The position numbers and the translations under genes are program-made. 64,000 nt of DNA, from the NCBI GenBank assembly GCA_000469685.2, contig LS997562.1, positions 34,666,215 through 34,730,214 on the forward strand, written 5' to 3'. The stretch's first letter is position 1. Each line of letters starts with the position of its first letter. Source of the stretch: Haemonchus contortus (Eukaryota > Nematoda > Chromadorea > Rhabditida > Trichostrongylidae). Under the pieces are notes generated by a model, which saw only the letters and a list, made by a program, of their open reading frames with translations, searched no databases and had not been told where the DNA came from. Of this stretch, positions 36,170-46,682 are shown piece by piece.

Positions 36170-39100
36170 TTGAAGAGGAAGATAACTTCGTGGAACAGCA
36201 ACTAGTTACTCAAGAAGTCGGCATTTCAGCGAGATTTCAGAATTTTCATTTCAAGAGAGGCTTATGAATAGCATTTGTTAGAAGAAGAAAGAAAGTAGAC
36301 TATGGAATCAAGAGTTCGAGTTTTTTGATTCACCATAACCTTACTTTGACGGCCTCACCACGCTTTCTACGTTACAATTAGTCCATAGCGTATCTTAGAG
36401 GAGAAGGATTATCTGCAGGAGTAGGAGCAGCACATAGGATTGGTGAGGGTGGATGTAGTTCACTCATTTTTTTACCTATTCCAGCAATTTAGGACTTTAT
36501 TTTGAGGATTCTGAAGGCTCTCTGCCAGAGGATTGTGGCCGAAAAAAGTATTAACTGGCCGTATTCCGTCCGTTTTTTCTTAAAGCCTCGATCGCTTGAA
36601 TGCCATCGCAAAATCATAAAGAAGCTCTAGAAAGTTTTTTGACAGGTGCAATCGGTAAAAGTGATTACACCTGTCCAGTAACTTGAGGCTGAGCCTAGGC
36701 CTGTTACTCATCTTGTGACAGATCCTCTACATCAGTAAGTCAAACTTTTTTCTCCCGAAAAGGGACTCCGAAGACACTAATACTGCTTGAGCTTACTAAA
36801 AAAGAGCACTTTGCAACTCGAGCCTCACTCTCATTGCCAGTCATTGAATATCTTCGAAAATTCCCGAAATTCGGCTTAACTGCCCAGCTACAGACTTTTT
36901 TCGCCTGGAGGATCAGTAGAGCATTCGAATAATGAGGAAGCCTTCGTATAAATCTTTTTTGGTGAAATTAAATAAACTCACTCATAAATCTGCTGTTCTC
37001 AAAGTAGCAAAAGAAGCCTCTGAATGAAGCTACTTGTCACGATATGGAATATGATGGGAAGAGTGCCACCGATATAACTCGTCTCGAGGGTTGGCCTCAG
37101 GATAGGCGGAGCCACTGAAGTGGCGGAAGGCCAACAGCCTTTACTAACCCAATCAAAAAACTTTCAGAATAACAAAATTGATGTGTATTTGAATGACTTT
37201 GAACTTTAACGAGCTTAGCACCACCAGAGGAAATTGATAGATGACGTTGAGCTTATTTGCCCTGCAACGTTCCTGTTGAAATGTCCTTTATAGCCTTCAG
37301 CGTGAAGACATCGGCAAAACTGATTTACATGACCAGATTTTCTTTTCCCACTTCTCCCTTAACCCAATTCCTTTTGAAGATTTCAAAGATTACGGACCAC
37401 AAAGCAGTGCTATTCCCTGGAGGGGCTATTTAACTACTGAAGTTGCACTTTCCCACAAATTAGGGCTTATAACTGAAAATTAAACTTGGAGGGAGAACTA
37501 CAAAGTTCTCTGGGGATACTGTTATTATATCCTACAGAACGATCTCATGCAGGTAAGTAGTCGTCTAGAATGGCTCGATTTCGCTCAAGGAGGTTCAAAT
37601 TCCATTTCTGAAGTTGCACTTGTGGAGGTTCGGTCTTCTGAAGGGAAAAATACGTCAAGGAATACGATCTGATGATCAGGACGATGCTAACGTCACCAGA
37701 CCTGAATACATCATCGTAGCCAGCCAGACAGAGGGATGTCCTGCCAATTCTAGTCAATGAGCCAATGCATACAAAATGAGAATTACTTGAATTTTCATTA
37801 ACTTGTTACCATTTATATACTAATTGGTGGGGATGTATGCAGCATAGGCGATAGATTTGATGTCTGCTGACACGCACTGGATGGAGTTGTTTCAAACGGT
37901 AACGATGAGATGGGGAATGGTAGACCAGGCCTTAATACCGATTTCAGGGCAAGAAGATCCTCGATTTGTCTCTATTATTTTTCTTTTTCCCAAAATACTT
38001 CAATTTGAATATATCAAATGAATATATGAATAAAACCCCTCAGCTGAGGTTCAGCGTCATGCCGGCAAAATGGGATCAGATTTGTAAGGATGAATAAATT
38101 TTCCGATCGAAAGAAACTTTTTAGAAAAAAAAGTTCAAAATGACATACATTTTTGCATTCCTCTCTTTTTTCATGAAGTCTGGGCCTTTCTTAGAAACAC
38201 CCGGGTCCTAAGTAGAAGATATATATAGGAGGCAGAACTATCCAAAGTGTTGAGGAGGGTCAGGAGAAGAGCCAATGATTCGCTGTACATATCTATTTCA
38301 TCTGATGAATAAGAGGTACATGGCGCATCTCACATCACTGGATTAACACTGAGCGCTACTTCCTTAGATCGGGGGTTGATAGCTCGATGACGGGGCTTCT
38401 CTTTGGTGCTAAATTGGGATTCCACCCACGAGACTTCGAGATATTCCCTTAATCTGCCATTAGAATTTCGTACCATCATATCCAATTCGCAGAAAAAGTC
38501 ATCCAAACTCCCTACTTTCAAATTCTTTTCTCATGAAGCCCATTACGGGTAAAAAAACAATAGAGCTGTCAATGGAGACTTCGTTGACTGACAAGTAAAC
38601 AAGGAAATGAAGCCCACACGTCTCTTTCACAGCAAACAGAATGATTTTGCAGAAAGTAATCCCAAGATGTATGACTTTGCCATTCGAAAAAAAAGCTGTG
38701 GTGGCTTGACAAAGCCTCTCAGGATCAGAATGACAAAACACTTCTTCTCTGCTACTGCTTGCTGTCCATAACAAGTAAAAGTAACGCTCACTCATCTCCT
38801 GGTAAACATCTGAGTGGGATAATACACCTATCAGTAAAACAAAATCACGAATTCTGAGCAAGGTAGCTACGGTTATCATATGAGTTCTGAGGAGGGGGAG
38901 TACTACCTCAATAGTAGACGTACTTTTCTATGGAATGGGTCATTGACCTTGGAGAACCCAGTCAAGCATGAAAAGTTCATGGGCTAAAGGCTCTACTACA
39001 TCCTATCTAGAACACTGAAATTCAATTTCTTCATTTTTGTAAGCAAAAATTACAATTTGCTTGGTTGTGCCTATCTGCAAAGCTTCATCTTTCAGTGATT

Positions 39101-40159
39101 ACCAGTAGAAGAGGCCTATAAGTGAACCGGCTATAGAGAGAGACCCATCAGATATGCTTGAAGGATAATCTAAAAAAGACAGAGACATTGTCCTTTGATT
39201 TCATAAAAATGGTTCCGAGCCATAGGATTGAGAAAAAGTCAAGTTGAAAGCAAGCTGTCATTAAAAAAAGAGTGATCGATGGCATGATAATAAGGGATCC
39301 CGTTGAAAATACAAGTTATGACCTTGCCAACGAGTCCAGGGCTACTCCTACTGGAAATATTTCAGAATCGGTTGCCTTTCGAATAAAATTTCGCATAGGA
39401 TCTATTGCCATGCAGGACTTCCTACGGTCCATAATGGGAATGAAATGCCGGGGTTCGGTACGGACGTACTTCAACAATCACGACATCTTGGACCATCTGG
39501 TACTTGGTTACACCAATGGGTTTGAGGTTAAGGGAAGATTCGCCTAGAATACCTATCCAACCCAAGAACTCTGGTTGAATCTTCGATGGCGAAGTTGACC
39601 CATAGAGGTGGTCTATACTGGTGGCGGAAGGGGTGGTCCACACTTTAGTAGTCGGAGGATTCGGAGTGGGTCGTGTCAAACAAGGTGGTATGGATTTTTT
39701 CATGCCTGACTCGGGATAAGTTCCACATTTTTCCTATGCACAGAAATAGGAGGTTCAACAGCTTTAAAAATTCAAACGGATATCGTAGCTCGTGCTCAAG
39801 TCAACACACTCGAAATAGCATGAATTTGTTTTTTACGAACCTGAGCCCCTGTGGGTGGAACCCCAAAAAGTGCTTGTTTTTCAACCATTCCCACCCCTTT
39901 ACGTCCGCCGTAATGGTTGGTTAATGAATCTGAAAAGGGCTACACGTCGATTCCGTGTCTCATGGATATCATAACAGCCCTAGAGCACATAATATGTAAT
40001 GTAACATATGCCAGAGAGTGGGAATGTCGTTCAACAATATGGAAACGTTTAGCTCACTCATCTGATTGTGAGAATTACATGACTATAAGTTAATTTCGAA
40101 TCACAAGAGGTAATCAGATTAGTAACTGACGTCTATAGAGCCGGTAAAAAGGTCGATTG
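36170..40159. other. No gene recognised; hairpin at 36641-36675
   Basis: Holds a 12-bp stem with one mismatch at 36641-36675. The 126-codon minus-strand frame at 38499-38879 has no domain or splice context. Confidence 0.4.
36641..36675. repeat. Inverted repeat, 12 paired bases around one mismatch
   Basis: GACAGGTGCAATC faces GATTACACCTGTC across a short loop. It could be a remnant of a small inverted-repeat transposon. Confidence 0.65.
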
Positions 40160-40530
40160 TCGCCGATTACAAGAAAATCACGTCACACATTACCCCGAAC
40201 GACGATCAGGAATGCCGTTGCTTACGCTAAGGAACTGAAGATCAGATGGGTGGGCAGTTTTGTGCTGATAATAGTTGGATCAAGCGGTTACTGACCAGAT
40301 CCCCCTGGATGTCTAAGAAACACCCGGGCGGCCGCCTGCTGATGGTCAGACTGCTTCACAGAAGCTCTGCATGAAAGGAATGCTTTGCCCCGCGTTCCTC
40401 GGACGACGACGATCACCTGGGCACACTGGCTCCGTCAGGGATGGATAGGAACGGCGCCTACTCGAGCAAATCGATGATTGGTGGGACGATGGGCGATGCA
40501 GTAGAGGTGGAATCAGGTGACAGAGAAGAA
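40160..40530 (+). pseudogene. Decayed non-LTR retrotransposon, C-terminus of reverse transcriptase ORF
   Basis: Read with frameshifts, the plus strand gives the C-terminal signature of nematode endonuclease/reverse transcriptase ORFs. IRNAVAYAKELKIRWVG lies at 40205-40255. QAVTDQIPLDV, a stop, then ETPGRPPADGQ follows from 40281 in a different frame; the family form is roughly AVTDWIPRDV then GRPPTRW. ALHERNALPRVPR from 40364 is back in the first frame, and LEQIDDWWDD from 40461 is in another. At least three frame changes and internal stops show it is dead. Only the 3' end is present; the catalytic reverse transcriptase motifs and the endonuclease are missing. That is usual for LINE copies truncated at the 5' end during target-primed integration. 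Family placement (RTE-like) is from memory of the motif and is not tested. Confidence 0.75.
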
Positions 40531-43314
40531 CTACTCGACCAGCCTTTCTTATTCATCATCGTCTAATAACCAATGTCCTTTTGTAAATGATAGGCAGACC
40601 CTTGAGAAAGTAATCCAGTCAAGCAGTATAGGATAAAACATCCCGTTACTAGGCTACCCATAAATGGTTACAGCCAGAGGAAGCTAATCCTTCCTCCTTT
40701 AAAGAAAGGATTATCTCTCTGACTGTAACTGTCTATGGATAGCTGAGTAAGTAGGTGTTTTACCGTATACTATGTCATTTGATCATGCTCGATGTTCGAG
40801 AAACAAAACTTAATGGCAGATTACGTTTTAAAATTTACAAGGAATGCTAGAATAGTCGAAGATCGAACTCTTATAGAAGAAGACACGGTAAGCACCTCGC
40901 CTCGGTACCTCGGAGTCCTTGGACGTGAAAGCATCTTACTGTTTGATCTGCTTCCACGGTTGCTACCAGATGGAACACAACCTGGTTGGCAAACAGCCAG
41001 GGAACAGCATCAGAATCAGCAAAGAGGGACATTTGACAGATCAGTCGAAGAAGTAGGAATAGCTGAATCGCCTTTGCTCATTACTCTGCTCCCATCTGAG
41101 GGGCCGTTTGACTTATTACCCATGCAGGTAGTAATTGAGTAGCAGATTATTGGTCAGTCTAAACCTCCCTGCTCACACTGCACTTGCTCATAGCAGCAGG
41201 CCAACCTTGTCCTTCTGGTCTTCTTTAGCTGAAATCGTTCTCTTCTTCCCGTAGTCCCTTCTGGGGGAGGCAGGTTCCTGGTCAAACTTCTGAGTTACAC
41301 TTCATCCACTTGATGCCCTGTCCCGGTTGAAGGATCCCTATTAGGGATGGAAAATTCTGATGAAAATGCTTACTCGATAACAATGCCAGTTGGAAGAAAG
41401 AGACCTGGACATCCCCAGGCTGTAGCCAGCGAATGCCAACTTCTTGTTGATGCGCTACTTCAGTACGGTAGCATACGACTCACCTTCTTTTCTTCTGGAG
41501 CCATGCATTCTCCGTTTGGCCTTTCTGGGAAAATACTCAAACCACTCCCAATCAACAACTCGACGTATTAGTCACTCTTCTTTGTGCTGCCATCCGACGT
41601 CACAAGCCTCTGCTACTTAGCCGACGTTGTTGTCGTTACATGCTACCCACCGTGCTGGTGCTATCACAGCTCATCATCTTGGGGGAACCAAAGTCTAGCA
41701 TTGGTCTCTGGGGTTGGGATAGAAAGAGACGTTCTGTTGTTACATGTTCATTTTACACTGAGATAGGGTGACCGTCCCATCGCAAGGGACTACTTCTTAG
41801 ATCCCCAGAAGATGACATTCTTTCTCGAATCACCAGTTCTCCAATAGGTTTGAATGGGAAGACCAGCTCGTCCCTATCTATTTTCCCATTGGCCTATACA
41901 AGTTCTAGCTCATTAGACAAGATCATGTCTGAGAAAATCCATTATGAGAAAAGGCAGACTGTAGGCTTGATCTCTTGAGGTGAACTTCCAGCGTGAATGA
42001 CAAGAGTGAGCGGCATTCAGTTGGTTTCTGGCCTCGCAAAGCTAACATCCAAGAAGACGGTGATGGAACCACTTACCTAACTTCAGCATACACAGACGTC
42101 AGCTGATTCATGGTATTTCCCCGTTCACGACTATTGCCCTTAGAGAAAAGATCATGACCGAAGCACTTTGTGAGAAAATTACGTTCCAGTCAGGGAAAAG
42201 GTTATTCTATGAATATGTAAAGGCGTAAAGGTTGAGCGAGTGGAAGAAAATGTCAACAGTTCTAAGCCTGAAGTACTAAAAACTCAAATCCTTCAGACCG
42301 CAATTGAATCTAAGATCTTTCCAGTAAGCTCTTGGAAAAGAGGGATCCCAAACTAACTCAAGGTTGCCTGTGAGATGAGTCTGTCTCTCGTTGTATTCAA
42401 GTGCTAAAATAATTTCTGATTTTGTAGGAAAACTCATAAAAATTTCACTACACACATCATTTCACCGTCAAGAAAAACACTGTGCAGGGGCAAAAGTGAC
42501 ATTAGCGCTATTTTCTCAATTATTATCCCTTCCCCCCTTGGGAATACTGAATTATTCACAATGTCTTATAATGGGTCTCTTTTTGCCAGTCCTTCTTGGA
42601 AAACCTTTAAGAATTCCACAGCTATAGTTGATGGCTATAGCTGCTAACCATATGATTTCCATGCGAATATCCTGAAAGATCCTTGAAAAACGAGAAACCT
42701 TTCCGGGGAATTCGATTAGGGGATTTCATTTCCTCTATTACTTTCATATTTAATCCCAGTTATCATGACAACAAGTCGAGACAATTCAATTCCGTTCAGT
42801 TAGCGATTACAGTAACCCCGGAAGATCTATGAGTTAACAAACAACTAAGGGATTAGAGTGCGGCCTCAACAACCACTTTGGCTTCCTTTGTAGGTTAGTC
42901 CTGAAGGAAAGTTTATTAAGTGATTAAATTCCTTCTGGAATGTTGACGAATTCAGATCTCCACGAAGCTATAAAACGATAACACAGTGACAGAGATAATT
43001 AAAGTTTAGGAGTTGGATAAAAGTGGGAAATAAAATGAATGGGAACAATAATTGGTCCGGTAATGACGGGAAATTCGAAAAGACCATTAAAAACTCTCCC
43101 ACTTGAGACCTTATTTTTACAGATGATTGGAGGGGATGTGTAAGTTGCAAAGCGATTTGAAGTTCTGCCCCGCATTCCCTCCCTGTTGGAGGCAGAGCGG
43201 ACTCTCAAAAGGCTTTCAAAAGGCACTATCACTATACGGTTGGCAAGGGGATTAAATTCCGAAGCGGCAACCACAAAACCCAGAAGTCCTTCTGTCGTGT
43301 TTTGATCGGTAATC
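40531..43314. other. No gene confirmed; plus-strand frame at 40792-41142
   Basis: The frame starting at 40792 reads MADYVLKFTRNARIVEDRTL with a usable donor ACACG|GTAAGC at 40887 and a second one (ATGCAG|GTAGTA) near 41127. No domain, partner exon or database-like motif was recognised. The remaining sequence is unremarkable. Confidence 0.3.
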
Positions 43315-43448
43315 TACTTGTGGGCTCGTATGGGTGGGTAAAAGCACTCACGTAAGCATTGGTACCTCCGATGCGAAATTTGTTGCATGGGCCATCGGAA
43401 TTCCATTGCCATTGCGATTTTAACTTGAACTCAAATGCATGGATTAAC
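43315..43448 (+). mobile_element. SINE fragment, core only, strongly diverged
   Basis: GGCTCGTATGGGTGGGTAAA, then AGCACTCACGT, matches the core start. Further on CCATTGCCATTGCGATTTTA and AACTCAAATGCATGG match the block around CGATTCTGAATG and GTCGAATGCATGG. Head and 3' end are lost. Confidence 0.6.
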
Positions 43449-43582
43449 TGGAATCGGAACCAAATCATGGCTGACGAATAGCTGGCGTGCAGAGGAAGGC
43501 AGTTCAAGTTTGAAGGAGCCATAAATGGAGCGCAGAAGTACCTAGGCGGAAACGGTACTTAAGTTGTCATCAAATTAAGGAA

Positions 43583-43611
43583 CAGGTTCTACCAACCTTA
43601 AGTAGAACCTG
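43583..43611. repeat. Perfect 10-bp inverted repeat
   Basis: CAGGTTCTAC and GTAGAACCTG are separated by 9 nt. The motif around the right arm, TAGAACCTGCACTTTA, recurs with one change near 43730 (TAGAACCTGTACTTTA). Confidence 0.8.
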
Positions 43612-43834
43612 CACTTTATCCTATGATTGGCAATAATTGCATGTTTATATTCCGACAAAAAGAATAAAAGCGATAATGCAATTGCCCTCGGGTTGAAGTG
43701 AGGAGTACCGTACCTACCGAGAGTCGCAATAGAACCTGTACTTTACTCGAAAAGTATAATAATTTCGATTGACTTCGAGTTCGAGATTAAAACGATTAGA
43801 AGCCATTATACTTAAATGACCAGTCGGTTAACTC

Positions 43835-43879
43835 TTAAAGAGGATAAAAGTAGGTCTGACCTTCTTTTATCCTCTTTAA
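43835..43879. repeat. 45-bp near-perfect palindrome
   Basis: TTAAAGAGGATAAAAG pairs perfectly with CTTTTATCCTCTTTAA (16 bp). Inside it, after one mismatch, AGGTC faces GACCT. The arm GAGGATAAAAG equals the start of the SINE core. Confidence 0.85.
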
Positions 43880-44097
43880 TTCGACAATAAGTTCAACAGA
43901 AAATAAGAGACCTCAAGACGGAGGCGTTCGTCAGCAGCAGCAGCACAGTGAATGACGTTGAAAGCAAATCAGATTCTTGACACAAATCCAATTCAACAGT
44001 ATGGCTATCGGCTAGGAATAAGGAAAAACAAAAATTAGCCAAATGGCATTAGGCATGACCACTAAATATTCAATGTTAACCAGTTATTTGGCCATTA

Positions 44098-44119
44098 TTA
44101 ACCTAACCTAACCTAACCA
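44098..44119 (+). repeat. Short (CCTAA)n tract
   Basis: About four CCTAA (=TTAGG) units. The unit resembles the arthropod telomere repeat rather than the nematode TTAGGC, and four copies in the middle of a contig are not a telomere. Confidence 0.75.
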
Positions 44120-44472
44120 TTTAGGGATGGTAAGCTCCAGATAAACCCTCGGACCAGTGACTGGAAGAGACCGACCGTGATCGCTCGTGGGATTACATTT
44201 TTGCAAACTTACTGTACAGGGTTTCTGTAGCTGAGATTAAAACTCCGTATCTTCGCCGACAAGAAGAGAAAACTCGTCCGTTTCTTGATGACCTAGGAGT
44301 GGCAAAATTCTCAAATTTACCGGGGTAACTTCGGGTTTGGTTATATTTCGAAGATTTTGAGCAGCAACATAGAATTCAGCAAGAATGGCCTATGAAACTT
44401 CATGAGAGAGTTGCAAGACTAAGTCGGTCGTACCGACTGTGAAGGGTCAGCGCGTGCTAGCGCTAAGCCTAA

Positions 44473-44516
44473 GTCGAGGACGTCGACGACGACAACGACG
44501 ACGATGACGAGGGGAT
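44473..44516 (+). repeat. (GAC/ACG)n trinucleotide tract
   Basis: Imperfect GAC repeats that could encode an Asp-rich stretch in one frame. No flanking exon structure was recognised. Confidence 0.7.
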
Positions 44517-45214
44517 AAGCCGAATGACGTGGGCGAAATTTGACATTTAACTATGATTGGAATGAACAAAATGTAGGGCTTCCTGAAAACGATCAATAAC
44601 TATAGAAAGTATGTCATGAAATGAAGCTATTTCCTCTTTTTTGTCGTCCCTAATTGCTACAACTATTACCGTCAACCCGCCCAGATCGCGTCACCATGAC
44701 ATTGCCGTTATTTAATTAGTCAAATCGACGATCAACAATTACTGCCTATAATGTTAGAATGGAACGGTCACGAGTTACAAGTAAACCAGAGAAATAAATG
44801 ATCCAACCTAAGGGCGGTGGAGGACATTCACAGCGATTGCTTTGAACCAGACAGGCCTGAGAAATCCGTCAACCGAGAAATGACTTCCGGAGACAAGGTT
44901 GACAACTGCGCCCTTTTGGCTCTTTGAGCAAAAGCTTGGGCTCAGCGGAATCTGACGATGACTGGAGTCGTCACAGAGTTACAATAGTTGTGACTCCAAA
45001 ACTGTTATCCCACTTTTTACTGATGCTTCTTGTGGGTATCCAGCAAGTGACACCTAACTACCTCAGCATCAATTCCATTAGTCTAGGTTCCCATCGCCTA
45101 CTTCTTGACTCGACTGATGAATTCGTACGGGTTGGTATAACTGATTCCCCTGCGAGCCGATCGCATTCAAACTCAGTTATTCCTCCTGGATGTCTGTCAG
45201 GTTTTTTACATTAC
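44517..45214. other. No gene recognised
   Basis: A 103-codon plus-strand frame (44924-45235) has no domain and overlaps the candidate minus-strand exon at 45215-45355. Confidence 0.4.
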
Positions 45215-45355
45215 CTCTACTCAACAGGGAACTAGCCCGAGCTTTCAGATAGCCCCACTCTTCCATGAATCGGAAAAGGGCAGCATCTTCTGTCATCTGG
45301 CTCCCGAGCGCCGTGTGCGAAATCTGTGAAAGAACGCCTAGACCAATTGACTGTC
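45215..45355 (-). CDS. Candidate internal exon, unidentified
   Basis: A minus-strand acceptor (CCAAATTCAAG) leads into 47 open codons with helical, protein-like composition: QSIGLGVLSQISHTALGSQ, then MTEDAALFRFMEEWGYLKA, RASSLLSRG. The frame reaches a donor AGAG|GTAATG in phase 1. The texture is more protein-like than any surrounding frame. The family was not recognised, and no exon with a matching phase was found confidently on either side. Confidence 0.3.
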
Positions 45356-46445
45356 CTTGAATTTGGAAAAGATACAAAAAAACGTTGATAATGGTAACCG
45401 GTAGAGATGACAATTGCAAACAAACAAGGAGATTTGCCTGATTGGATAGCGCCCCAGAACTGGTTACCCACCTTGGAATCCCTGCTCTATTTTTGTTATC
45501 CCTGGTTTGTTTACATCACTATGGGAACCACAGGCCATCAACTCATTTTCCCCATGCTTATCACATTTCGTTAAAACAGAAACAATATTCTTTGTCTTTT
45601 TCACAATTTTTACCCACGATCTCCTTTTACTTCTTGGGTTGTCGTGGGTGGAAAGTTTAATTCTGGAATCACCTACCTTTATGACATGCTATAACTTTGA
45701 TTTGCTTGGTTATTAAAAGAGCTCGTAAAATCTGAAACTATGATGTAGGCAAAAGTTTATGACGGAAAAATCATTAGCTGCTGTCTGCTATTAATGAAAG
45801 TTCATAGGCAAATGGTAGTTGGGGCAACATGGGTGGGGACGAACGGACGAAGAACGACATTGTAAGGTTTCAAGGCCCCTGCACGGCAAACCTATGCAAG
45901 ATTGCGAATGAGGAATGGGTCGGGGACAAATTGTAGCTCCTTACAAGGTCAACTGAGTCGATCTCGTCAGTTCAAACCTCATAGTTTAGTACCCAGTAAC
46001 CAGTTATTTGTTGCTTTTTGGTTTTTTTTTTGGCCCCAGAAATCCTCGCACCTCTGACAGTTTGCACAAGCAAAAAACCTTCACCCATTGATATATGCTC
46101 CCTTTATCACTGGCGCAAGTGTTGACATCATAATGTGATGTAATATATAATAATTTATAATAAAACACAGTAATATAGATTATGTGGTCAGATGCGTCCA
46201 GTCAGAAATTAAAAAAAGCAAGTATAATGCTAAAATAACAGTGTAATAATATATATGAGAATGAAAGATTTGTTTTTGATTTGTTTTGTTAATTTTGAAA
46301 ATGATATAATAATAACAACATAATATTATGTAATAATATAATAATATATGAAAATATAGTCCTCAAACCCTCCAGGATCGTTTATCTGATATAATATTAG
46401 TCTTGGAGAACGAAACTTTGACATGTGCATTGGCCAGAGAGACGA
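45356..46445. other. No gene recognised; AT-rich low complexity at 46129-46356
   Basis: TAATATA-type low-complexity sequence begins about 46129. Nothing else is supported. Confidence 0.45.
46129..46356. repeat. TAA/TATA low-complexity region
   Basis: Dense TAATATA and ATAATA words in three clusters separated by short unique stretches. Confidence 0.8.
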
Positions 46446-46682
46446 GCAGTAGGAACGGTTTTCTGTAATCGATTCGCCGCACGCGACTGTCGCGGACTTC
46501 GTTTCGCCGTTATTACAGCTCTGGCATCCTTCCTACAGCTCAGTTGATATGCGATCCATATTTTAGTCATGATTTTACCATTAGTTCTTTTGTTCCTGTA
46601 TTTCTTACTTGCTGCTGCATTCTGCTACATTCCTTCGCGCGCGGCGCCTCTCGCCGCGACGCGACAATTTCGTTCCTACTGC
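46446..46682. mobile_element. Short inverted-repeat (MITE-like) element with CpG-rich ends
   Basis: Perfect 12-bp terminal inverted repeats, GCAGTAGGAACG at the left and CGTTCCTACTGC at the right, bound 237 bp with no coding potential. Both subterminal regions are very CpG-rich in an AT-rich window (GCCGCACGCGACTGTCGCGG at the left; CGCGCGCGGCGCC and CGCCGCGACGCGACAATT at the right). No clear target-site duplication is visible, so the superfamily is unassigned. Confidence 0.65.

Noticed and set aside
46129..46356. Replication origin or promoter suggested by AT-richness
   Set aside because: Simple TAA/TATA low complexity with no gene, factor site or symmetry to support a function.
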